The notes under the pieces: model-generated
Database searches by the model: none
Told to the model about the DNA's origin: nothing
Seen by the model: the letters and a program-made list of their open reading frames with translations, nothing else
Position numbers and translations under genes: made by a program
Shown here: positions 10,004-20,682 of the stretch, in pieces
How positions within the stretch are numbered: position 1 is the stretch's first letter
Layout: each line of letters starts with the position of its first letter
NCBI GenBank assembly: GCA_001598975.1
Contig: BBXU01002600.1
Coordinates: 1-57,721, forward strand
Source of the DNA: Parachlorella kessleri
Lineage: Eukaryota; Chlorophyta; Trebouxiophyceae; Chlorellales; Chlorellaceae
DNA: 57,721 nt
Direction: 5' to 3'

Positions 10004-13000
10004 ATGGAGAGCCAAGGCGTTCTGCTTCTGCTGGTGTGTCTGGCTGCCATGCTGCTTGGAAGCAGCTCAGATCAGGGAGCTCATTACCTAGGGACCGCGG
10101 CACAGCAGGTAAGGTTGGCTTTGCGTCGCCTGTAACAGTGCCCGGCTGTGTGATAGAGCGTCACTGCAGGCAGGCAACCGAGCTATCGCACCCTGTTCTT
10201 GCTAAGAGCGACTAGTGGGTTGCGGCAAGGAAGTGGTGGGGCACTGCAGCTAGGGATACTGCACTGGCTGCTGGCAGCTGCCCAGGGACCTGCAGAGACG
10301 TACCTTTTAGGTTGCTGAAGTGGTGTGCAGGAAAGCCTCCATTTGGGTTTTGGTAGCAACAAGGACAGTGACATCCACCTGCAGCTGCGAGGACTCAGGC
10401 AAGCGTGGGTAGAGTATCTATGTGCCATTCCTACCTGTGTACCGGCCACTGAACACCAGGAACCGCAACGACGTCCCAAGGTCTGAAGCAGGCATGTGTT
10501 CCCTGCAGGAGAGGCTGGGGTGTGGTATCTGTCAAGCTGCAGCCAGGGTCAGAGCCGCTCGACTACGCACTTGAGTACATGGGAGATGGTAGCAACCAGG
10601 GCAGCTCCACCTTGACAGCCGACCTCCCACCCTCCCTGCCGATGTCAACCATTCAGGGTGTGAGGGTGCTCGAGCGCTGCCGCCCCCAGGGCACTGCTGT
10701 CGAACCCCACAACAGCCGCATACGCCTTGTAGCGGAGTGGGTCATGGGTGATGATCCCTCTAACAGCCAGGGAGTTGTGGTCGAGGTGGAGGCCGTGACA
10801 CCTGAGGGTTGCACCGCCATGGGCAGGCCCACAGGAGAGGTGCAGGTGCAGCCGATCCAGGCCAAGGTTGGACGAGCCCTATTGCAGGTCGGTCAGCCAG
10901 CCAGCCAGTCGTTCCCAGGTGGTAACCCCTGGGCTTGTGGCGTCAAGCAAACGGCTTCCGTGCATGCTTCCTGGCTCGACCCTCCTTGTGGTGTCCTGGC
11001 TGGTGCTTGTGCAGTACAGCTCCACTGCGAGACTGTGTGGGAGGGGTCCTCGCTGTTCTTTCCTGGCAATATCTTGCACGGACCTGAAACAGTACAGCTG
11101 CTCTGGGCTGACAACCATGTACTTGACATACAGCCAGCGGTACCATAGCGGGCTTGTGGGGTCTTGCGCTAGCCTGTAGCCAGGATGAAATCATTTTCCT
11201 TAGAACCACACGCTTTCCAGACCCTCCTCCTGCGCTGGTGCAGGGCGGCAGCTCCTCAAACTGCAACCTGGCTGTGGGCAGCCAGAACTTCCAGTTCGAC
11301 GCCTGCACCCAGCCCTCCCCTGATGCGGGCGCCAACTACCAGATCTTCTACTCCCTGTCTGCCTCACCCGACGGTGCCGGGACGGTTTGGAAGGGCGCCA
11401 TCAAGGCCAATGTGGGCGCGTACAAGGACGGCTGCTGGGCCGGGTAAGGAGGGGTGGTGGGGCAGCACCCACGGGGCTGAGCCTGGACGAGATGGTGCTC
11501 GAGGCGTGGCGTGCGATGGCGCAGGGAGCAGCAACCCCTGCCTGCCTGCCTGCCTGCCCGCCCGCGAGCGTGCATAAATGCGCAGGGTGGCACTGCAGCT
11601 TGGCCGCGTGCGGGGCATCCACACCTGTGGCCTCCTAACGCCATGGGAGCTGCCGGCTCTGCCAGTGTTGAGCTTCCCTACGGGTGTGCCTTTGCAGTTA
11701 CCACAGTTATCAGATGGTGCTGGACCCCTAACAGCCAGGACCCTAACAGCCAGGTGCCTAACACCCCAGGAACAGGCCAGCGGGCTCATGCTGCCTTCCC
11801 TTCGCCCCTGCAGGCTGGGCTTCCCGGAGAGCCCCGGCGCCATGGTCCCTGCCAATGCCGTCATCGTGAAGCAGTGCAAGTCCTGCCCCTCAGGTGCAAG
11901 CCCTGCACGGGCTGGGGGCCCGCCTGGATCTCGCCTGCACCTCACACCCTTGCTGCTTGTACTGCTAGCTGGCCCTGGAAACCATGTGCAAGCAGTTGGA
12001 AGGCCCGCTGCATAGGAGCTGCTGCAGCCTGCATTGTGAGCCTACTGGCAGCTCCGCCCACTGTGAGCAGTACAACTCAAGGGCTATGTGCAAGCTTGGG
12101 ATTCCCCAAACCCCGCCTCCACTGCTGGGGGACGAAAGCTAACTGATTGGTTGGTTGATTGATTGATTGATTGTTGCTTTGGAGCCGCAGGTGTGGAGGT
12201 GAACGGCTACCAGCTGAAGGACTACGTCCCCTCCGCCAATATCAAGGGAAGCTACAACATCACAGGTGAGTGTGCGTCAGCTCTCATGTGCCGCAGCGGC
12301 TGCCTTTGGTGGTGCTGTTTGTGTGGTTTGCCTGTATTGACCCCACACCTGTTTAGTGGCAGGTATGCGTTTCTGCAAGGAGTAAGAGAGGATGTCGGCT
12401 GCCAAGTGACCGCGCCCAACATGTGTGGGCAGGCGCAGCATACAAGTTGCCCGCATGGCCGACACACCAATACGCTACCTTGTCCTCCCATTCATGCCTT
12501 TCTGTCATTACATAGGTACTGCTGCTGGCTGGGCAGGCTACGCTGTTGGCTGAACACGCATGTGCGGCTGCCTGGCCCTGCTGCGCAGATGGTGTTGCCA
12601 TGAAGAACAGTGATGGCACCATCGTGGCGGCCTTCACAGCGCTGGTGCCCAAGCCTCTCAGCCAGCTGGCCGGGTCCAGCCCAGCAGACCTCAACCACGC
12701 CATCGGCCCCTGCGCCGCCGACGACACCCTCATGGCACACTTCCCCAACTTCCCCTACGGCCCTCTCAAGGTGCAGCTGCAGGGACCCAGCAGCAGCAGC
12801 GGCGGTGGTAACAGCAGTGGCGCCCCCGCCCCTGCACCCGAACCCGAGTCGCCGGCGCCTGCACCTGAGGTGGCCCCTGCACCCGCCCCGGCGCCCTCCC
12901 CTTCCACAGACAGCTCGGCGGTAAGGGCCCCCGCCTTCGCAATACTTCTCGGCAGTTGAGCTTGAAAACAACAACATGTGTGGTTTGGGAGCCGTAGCAG

Positions 13001-16000
13001 CAAGCCACGAACTGACATACTTGCGGATTGCGTAACCTTGATGGTATCAAGCAGGCCCTGGATTCTGTGTGATACTGATGGTTGGAGCTGTCGTTCACAG
13101 GCCTTGGTCACCCCTGATTTGTGGGGCTAAGCAAACGATTCCTGGGCAAGCCTCCTGGCAAAACCCTCCTTGTGGTGTCCAGGGTGGTGCTTGTGCTCAG
13201 AGTTCCACCGTGAGACTGTGTGCGAGGGGGTTTTGGACTGTTGGACGTTTGTGGAGTGGTGCAAGGACCCTGCATGGCAGAGCAGCGCTGGACTAACAGC
13301 AACGTGCAACGTCCAGCCAGCAGTGACAGGGGCGATCTGGGGGATGTTGCACCAGCCTTGGGTTAGCAGAAAGCCCTCTCCCTGAGGGGCAGGCCCTTTC
13401 CAGACCCTTCTCATGCGCTGCTGCAGGGCGGCAATGCCAGCTGCAACCTGGCTGTGGGCAGCCAGAACTTCCAGTTTGACGCCTGCACCCAGCCCTCCCC
13501 AGATGCGGGCAACAACTACCAGATCTTCTACTCCCTGTCTGCCTCACCCGACGGTGCCGGGACGGTTTGGAAGGGCGCAATCAAGGCCAATGTGGGCGCG
13601 TACAAGGACGGCTGCTGGGCCGGGTGAGCGGGCAAGGGGAGCCACCCACGCCGCTGAGGGTGGGGGGGGGAGGAGTGCTGGGCGCCAAGTAGGCAAAGTT
13701 GCCAGGGAGGAGCAGCACACACCTGCCCGCCTGCCCGCGGGTGTGTGCAAGTGCGCAGGGTGGTGCTGCAGCTTGGCTGTGTGCGTGGATTCAGTTGGAC
13801 ACTAGTGATGCCATGGGGGCAGCCCGCTGCGCCGGTGGATGTCCCTCGTCTTACGGGATTGCCCAATGGGTTCTATCACTTAGGCCTGGAGCCTGACAGC
13901 CAGGCAGGCAGCAGGATCACGCTGCCTTCCTCCGCCCCTGCAGGCTGGGCTTTCCTGAGACCCCCGGCTCCATGGTCCCCGCCAATGCCGTAATTGTGAA
14001 GCAGTGCAAGTCCTGCCCCTCAGGTGCAAGCCCTGCACCGGCTGGCTCTCGCCTGCACCTCACACCTGTGCTGCCTCGCCTGCTTGCTGGCCTTGTAGCC
14101 CCTGTGCATGCAGTCCAAAGGCTTGCTGTTGTGGGAGCTGCGGTAGCCTGCTTTGGGGTCCGGTGTTGAGCCTGCTGGTAGCAGTCCACCCCAGGGGCAG
14201 GGTGCAAGACTAAGTCCCCCCCCCCGCCCCCGCCCCACGGGATATTGGGAGTGCTGGGGGGAGCGGTGCATGCTTCTGGCTTATCCGACAATACTGCCAT
14301 AGCCCCGCCCACAGCTGTCTTGCTTCTGATCTTATGCTGTGGAGCTGCAGGTGTGGAGGTGAATGGCTACCAGCTGAAGGACTACGTCCCGTCTGCCAAT
14401 ATCAAGGGGAGCTACAACATCACAGGTGAGTGTGCGTCGGTCGTATGTGCTGCAGCGGTTGCCCCTTGCGTGGCTTGCCTCGAAGATGTGATTGCCTTTC
14501 CCGAGCCCACATCTGCTCAGTGGTAGGTCAATTATGGAAGAGGGTTTGCACGCGTGTTGGCTGCTGAGCAGGCCGTGCTGCAGGCACAGCATATTACTTG
14601 CCCTCATGGCACACACACCGATGCACTACCTTGTCCTCCCATTCTCCGCTTGCTTCCTTCGATCCCCACCTGTGGCAAAGCCACAGCAGACGGCCAGCAG
14701 CCACCCTGCTGCGGTCGGAGCATGCTGGTGCTGGCTGAGGCTGCAAGTGCTGCACGCTTCCTGGCCCTGCTGCGCAGATGGTGTTGCCATGAAGAACAGT
14801 GATGGCACCATCGTGGCGGCCTTCACAGCGCTGGTGCCCAAGCCTCTCAGCCAGCTGGCCGGGTCCAGCCCAGCAGACCTCAACCACGCCATCGGCCCCT
14901 GCGCCGCCGACGACACCCTCATGGCCCATTTCCCTAATTTCCCGTACGGACCCCTCAAGGTGCAGCTGCAGGGACCCAGCAGCAGCAGCGGCGGTGGTAA
15001 CAGCAGTGGCGCCCCCGCCCCTGCACCCGCCTCCGAGGCGCCGGCGCCGGCGCCTGCACCTGCCGTGACCCCAGCACCCGCCCCGGCGCCCTCCCCTTCC
15101 ACGAACGGCTCGGCGGTAAGGGGCGCCCGCTTTGTGACTCTTCTGGGCCGTTGAGCTTGAAAATACCAACATCATGTGTGGTGGAGGGTTGCACCGCAGA
15201 GTGTCAGAATGGGATACTTGAGGGGCGAGCCACCTTGATGGTACCAAAACTGGACCCAAGGATTGGGACGGCTACACCTGTTCTGGTTGCATCTGCTACG
15301 CGAAGCCGGGACTTCAAGTATGCAGTTACTAGTACACTTTGTTGGTGAGACTGAGCCGAAAGGCAGGATGTTAGGGAAGCAACACCAGCGTGTTGGTATT
15401 CTTCTAGCAAGCATGCATGCCGCAGCAGCTGTAGCATCGGTAGCATGAGCTCAGGGGTGCGATGGCGTGTTATGTTGCGCCGCGTACACTCACCTTGTAT
15501 TTGTCTTGTAGCCTCTGCTGTCTCCCCTCTCTCTGGGTGTCCAGTGGCCCGACCATAACACCATGTGTCGTTTTCAAGCCAAGGCAATGGGCAGTGGCAG
15601 TATAATGAGAAGGACAAGGATGCCAGGGACACGTAACCAGCTGTGCAGCCAGAAGAGCCTGGTAATCTGTGCCGCTTAGTCCCACCAGAGACATGCTGCT
15701 GCCCCTGCTGCAGGCAGGAGGCCCCTCATGCAAGCTCACCGTCGCCAACCAAGAGACCGACTTTGGCGCCTGCATTACCGTGAATGGGGTGGGCAACAAC
15801 TTCAACCTGTTCTGGCTGGTACCCAGCCCCGCCTCCTCCTCCTCCTCCTCCTCCAGCAGTAGCTCCTCCAGTTCAGAAGCTGCATCCCCCGGCAAGACGT
15901 GGGTCAAGTTTGGGCTGAACGCCACGTCGGACGGCTGGGTGGCCATCGGCTTCCCCGCCACCCCCGGCCTGATGGTGGGCAGCACGGCCCTCATACTGCG

Positions 16001-19000
16001 GGTGTGCTCCGCCTGCCCCTCGGGTGAGTGAGACCCTGCTGAAGATAGCAGCATGTGCGGGGACGGCCGGTGGGGTGGGGCGGGGTGGTGGGCACCTTCG
16101 ACAGGGGTGCATGCAGTTCCCAGGAGCTCCCTCCGTCTTTCGTAGGAGTACCTACGGGAGGCTGGGGAGCTGGCCCAAGCGGGACATGTACCCACCTGAG
16201 AACCACCAGGTCTTCCATGTGAAGCCACTCTGCCCAACAAGCACTGCCCGTGGCGTCACTCTGCTCCTCATGCTGTCTGCCCTGCCCGTCCTTTCGTCTG
16301 AAGGTGTTTGAGCACGGGCAGCAGCCTGCTGCACCCCCCCCTGGCACGCACATCTGCAACGCGTAGGTCTGCCCCCGCCTGCCTGCCTGCCTGCCTGCCT
16401 CTGCAGGTGTGGCTCTTGTGGACTACTTCCTGGCAGCCAAGCTCCCCTCTGCCGTGCAGCCCCCTGGGAAGCTCAAGGTCCGCGAGCTGATGGCGTCAAC
16501 TGCCCCCGGCGGCTGGCTGCAGGTGAGCTCCCTCATTGCTCTAGGCTGCCGTGCGTCTTTTCTGGTTCTCTGCCTGGCCGCCTTGTACCATATGACGTGA
16601 GAGCATGACTAATGTCTATGCTGTCTATGCTGGGGCCGTGCCCGGACCACGGGTGGCTTGTGGGGTCCCTGGGCAGCCGCCAAGGGCATGGGTGAGCACT
16701 GCCGCCCCCCTGCCCGAGCGGCACCTGAGCAACACGGCTGTCTGACGTGACCGCCGCCACCCATTGGTCCAACGCCAGGCTCCAGGGGCGCTTGCCAGAT
16801 GAGCCCACAACTCCTTCGCAGTGGCTGCCTCCTGCGTCCCCCTTTCCTAGCTGCTCACGTGAGCCTGGTCCTCACCGCGCTGCGCTGCGCTGTGCTGTGC
16901 TGTGCTCTGCCATCCAGGGCACCTTTGAAGTGGAGCTGGACTCCTCGGCCGTGGCCTCCTCCTCCTTCCCCCTCAACTACGCAGCAGGCCAGGTGGCAGG
17001 GCCCGGCGCCCCGTCGGGGGCCACCGGGCGCCGGCTGCTGTCGGTGTTTGACCTGCAGCAGCACGACAACCGCGGCAGCACCACGGTCAACCTGGCTGCG
17101 GGGACCTCCTCGGGCACATCGGGGAGCGACCCGACGAAGGAGCGTATCAAGAATGTGAGTAGTGGTGCGGGCGGGAGGGTGGGAGGGAGCAATGCAGCCA
17201 GGTACTGCCGCACCCTCAAGAACCACATGTCAAGGTCTTGCACATCGCTGCCGGTACCCTGAAAGGTTGGGGGTGCCTGAGGCGGCCTGACCTGGGAGGG
17301 TACCGGCAGAGATGTGCAAGACCTTGACATGTGGTTCTTGAGGGCGCAGCATTGCCTGGCTGCAACCAATCATGTGTGCTGGCTTGCGTGAGCGGCTGGG
17401 CGGCGCATGCCACGGAGTGCCTCCGAGGTTGGCTGTTCCAACAGTGTTTGGTTTTAGAAATGCTCCAATGACACCACACCCTAGAGGAGCACTGGTGGGT
17501 GGCCCGCCAGGGATCCCATGCCACGTGACCCACCTTAGATAGTCAGCGCTTTAGTGCTGTTGGTTGCTCCAGGCCCACGCGTGGCTGATGGTGATCGGGT
17601 GGGGCTTCCTGATCCCCAGCGGCGTGGTCATCGCGCGCAGCTTCAAGAACCTGGGGCCCATCTGGTTCCAGATTCACCGTGCTGTGCAGACCCTGGGGCT
17701 CGCATGCGCACTCTCAGGTACGGCAGCTCGTGCCAGGCTGGCGCAGCATGGCTCCCAAAAGCTGTGACTGGCAACTTGCCAAGCCCTTGGGCATGCTTCC
17801 TGTAGTGTACTTTTGGGGGACCCCTGTACTGCTCCTTCATATAAAATTCATACTAGGTTTGGGCAACCCAGGGGCTAAGGGATTGGAGCGGAATCTGCCC
17901 CTGTCGCAAAACTGCCACAGCAGCAGCGACCCCTCCTGCCCATGCTCATTCCGTACCAGCATCCCCACCCTGCTGCGTCTTGCGTGCAGCCTTCATCATG
18001 ATCTTCTACGCTGTGCCTCCGGATGGCACCATCTACACCTTCCACCGCCGCATGGGCATCTCTGCCATGACGCTGGGATTGACACAGGTGCGTGCCCTCC
18101 CTCAGCTTGTAGCTCCCCCCGTACCTGGCAACGTTCGGATGGCCGGCACAATTAGTGTTGGTGCTGCTGGTCAGCTGCTGCTAGGTCTGCCTGCTCTTCC
18201 CACGCCCTCAGCATGCAGAGCACGGCAGTGGCCGTAGTGTGCAGCGGCTTGTAGAGTGTAGGACGTACAGGCCTGCAGCCGTGCAGCCTGAGGTCTGGGG
18301 ATTAGGAGGTGCTCAGTGGCACATGGAGGACAGCATAGCTGTGCTTGGAGCCGGGCTTCCCAGCTCTGGTTACTATTTTGTGATATCGCTCGTCACCCTT
18401 GGGGCGGGCCTCCCTGCTGCCTCCCTGCTGCAGTTGAGCGCCCTGCTGTTCCGGCCGCACCACGACTCCCCCCTGCGCCGCTACTGGAACCTGTTCCACT
18501 GGTGGGTGGGCCGGGCCGCGGTCCTGGTGGCCGTCGCCAACATCTACGAGTGAGTTGGGGGGGATAGGATACATAACCTGTGACGCATGGGTACGTATAG
18601 GATATAAGCGACTTGGTTTCCCGCCTGGTCACCTCTGCATTGCTTCCTTGTGTGGCCAGGCTTTGACAACTGCGTGGCCCGTGTGATGTCATGGTGCTCT
18701 CACAATCCTACCCTGCCAGCAATTCAGGCAATGATAGCTTCCTGACCACTGCCTTTCTTATTTTGCTCCAATGCAACAAGGCGCTGTGGCAATGTCAGCT
18801 CCGTTTTTGAGCGTGTGGTGGTGGTGGTGGTGTGTGTGTGTGGGTTGGGGGGACACTATGTCAGTTTGGTGGTTGGCAGGTGCTCACCTGCTGAATGTCT
18901 GGACCGCAGAGGCATCATCAACGTCAAGCAAGTTGGCTCCTGGGGGGTCATCGCCTACACATTCGTGTTCGCCAGCATCGTGGTAGTGGGCATCCTGAAA

Positions 19001-19491
19001 GACAGGTCAGACCCCGCAAGCACCCTATGCTAGCGTGCGTGCCTACTGCTGCAAGCATTGTGTCCTACTTGTGAGTGATGCAGGGATGCGTCGCGTCACT
19101 CTGTACTTGGCTGGATCCTCCAGCAGAGCCAACAAGCAGTTCTCTGTGACTTCTCCTCTAAAACCAGGCCGCGGGTTCGGCAATCCACAAAAGCCCATGC
19201 AGCGACCCCCAAACATGCCAGACACCCTGTTTTTTGACTCATCCCCGCTCCCCATGCTGCGCCCTGTGGTGCCGCAGCTGGGACTACACCCGGCTGCCGC
19301 CGCCCGCCCTCATGGACCACAAGTACCCCTCAGCCGCTGTCGAGCGGGAGGAGCAGGTGGCCGGGAGGGCCAAGGGGCGGGCCCCTGGTGACAGCGCCTT
19401 TGGGGAGTCCAGCAGCGAGGACGTGCTGGTTGGGGGCAAGCGCAGCTACGGGCAGGAGGTGACGGTGGAGCGAGCTGACGAACGGGCGTAG
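10004..19491 (+). CDS. Multi-DOMON cytochrome b561 protein (CYBDOM-like transmembrane electron-transfer protein)
   Basis: Predicted heme protein moving electrons (typically from ascorbate) across a membrane, with extracytosolic DOMON domains as the acceptor side. Nineteen exons: 10004-10108, 10331-10398, 10509-10887, 11244-11443, 11814-11893, 12191-12265, 12589-12920, 13427-13623, 13944-14023, 14351-14425, 14778-15115, 15714-16023, 16407-16522, 16918-17154, 17573-17717, 17990-18087, 18434-18549, 18910-19005 and 19278-19491. All join in phase, giving 1086 residues. Order: signal peptide (1-20); unknown region (about 36-184); DOMON repeats 1 (185-413) and 2 (414-643), each ending in a Pro/Ala/Ser linker; a third DOMON with a poly-Ser insert and the plant-like HDNRGSTTVNL; a b561 core (865-1015) with His in AHAWLMVIGWG, IHRA, FHRRMG and FHWWVGR; and a charged tail. 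The second intron needs a GC donor (CTCAG/GCAAGC). Confidence 0.88.
10917..15185 (+). repeat. 2.2-kb tandem segmental duplication inside the DOMON gene (two units)
   Basis: Unit 1 spans about 10917-12990 and unit 2 about 13106-15185, with an offset of 2183-2195 bp. Each unit holds four exons (200/197, 80/80, 75/75 and 332/338 nt) with identical phases plus their introns. The introns upstream of the first exon are recognisably homologous (shared TCCTTGTGGTGTCC and GTGCTTGTGC blocks), and both units end in TTGAGCTTGAAAA followed by similar sequence. Most exon sequence is near-identical, while the introns have diverged and contain indels. Confidence 0.9.
12151..12178. repeat. (TTGA)n-type tetranucleotide repeat in a DOMON intron
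   Basis: A short run GGTTGGTTGATTGATTGATTG just upstream of the acceptor of the exon starting at 12191. It is present in unit 1 but absent from the matching intron of unit 2, so it arose after the duplication or was lost from the other copy. Confidence 0.8.
17193..17364. repeat. Long foldback (inverted repeat) in a DOMON-b561 intron
   Basis: The left arm 17193-17260 and right arm 17297-17364 are 68-bp reverse complements with about five mismatches, separated by a 36-nt loop. The uninterrupted core includes AACCACATGTCAAGGTCTTG. It lies in the intron between exons ending at 17154 and starting at 17573. As RNA it would form a hairpin much longer than ordinary intron structure. It could be a miniature foldback transposon or a small-RNA precursor. 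Confidence 0.92.
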
Positions 19492-20682
19492 GGCACACGC
19501 AAGTATGAGGTTGCATGGCAGGGTGGTGTGCACGGCATGCCGTGTGTGGGAAGGGAAGCGGCAGTGGAGGGGAAGCGGGCAGGCGGTGGAAGTTGGAGTT
19601 GGAAACACAAATGACTGGATGTGGGATACAGTGGGTATTATTTTAGTAGACTGCAGTTGGCGATCAGGCATCGATCCTTATTGTACTCAGTAAGCCGTGA
19701 TATCTGTGCTGCTGCTGTGCGTGACCTGCGTTTGTGCACAATCATGTGGCCGGCGTAGTGAGAATACCAGGCGTATTACCAATGTTGAGGTAATGTTATT
19801 GCAACAAGCGTACTCTCTTTGTACCACCTGCATATCTCAACACACATGCTCGCCGGTCTTGCTGGAGCTTTGTGTGTGGGAGTTTGATTTGTGCTCTACC
19901 TTTTCTTGGAGACCTGCCTCTTCAGCTAGTGTGGGCCTGTGGGTCCTGTGCATTTATTCTTTGCAGCAACTGCAATCCTGTATTGCCTTCGCCCTGCATG
20001 ACACCAGGGGCCTGCACGTGACGCCGCCTCCGGGGCACTGAGCATTGTTGCAGGCCTTGACTGTCAAAGTGTGTAAGTAATTCGGCGGGTGTCGCAGGTG
20101 TTGAAGTAAAGGCTGACATGATGTGTGCTTGAGGCTCTTGGCCAAGTGAGAATGACCCTTGTTTTGTGCTGCATGTGGGGAGCGTGTGGGGGCAATGAAG
20201 CAAACAGAGGATGCCCGGCACGGGTGAAAAACTTGCAGACCTTTTTTCAGAGTCTAAGTGGCAAACAGAAATGTAGCGCTCAGTGAGTTTAACTCACCTA
20301 CGCTGTCTTAGGTTGGCTCCGACTGGTTGGCACTGCCGCACGGATTTTACAGAAAACTCTTTTGGCGGCCAGTGGCGGCTCCGTGGGCTCACTGCGATTC
20401 CAGGACGCTATGCACCCAGACCTTAGCAGGCTCGATCGTAGAGTTGATCCTCACACCCCCATTGTGCCTGCTAACAGGGTCTGGAAAGTTCCGCGGCTGT
20501 GCATCCCCGACACATTCCGGGCGTGCTTTGCCTGCTGCGCTGGCCGACAGGGGACAGCCACGTTCGAGGCAGCTGCAGTTGCTCCGCAATACCTTCCTTG
20601 CTTCTGACATTCGACACTTGCTTCTCGTCGCTTATATTGCTTGATATGAACTACCTCCCTTGGACCTGGTAGACGTTTCGGA
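19492..20682. other. Intergenic region between DOMON-b561 and PLIP-type lipase genes
   Basis: It holds the 3' UTR of the DOMON-b561 gene and the promoter of the lipase gene. TGTAA at 20072-20076 is the candidate poly(A) signal. No exon with family resemblance was found. The open frame beginning with ATG at 20410 is in a different context from the lipase and has no splice support. Confidence 0.5.
20072..20076 (+). terminator. Candidate poly(A) signal TGTAA, DOMON-b561 gene
   Basis: TGTAA is the usual green-algal polyadenylation signal. This copy is about 580 nt after the stop at 19491 and before the next same-strand gene. Position is consistent, but there is no transcript evidence. Confidence 0.35.

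Noticed and set aside
16373..16402. (CCTG)n repeat considered as a CRISPR-like or structural array
   Set aside because: A simple microsatellite forming part of the polypyrimidine tract before the acceptor at 16406. There are no spacers.
20410..20607. ATG-started frame upstream of the lipase as an alternative first exon
   Set aside because: Ends at a stop without a phase-compatible donor. The ATG at 20683 gives a continuous transit-peptide-like exon.
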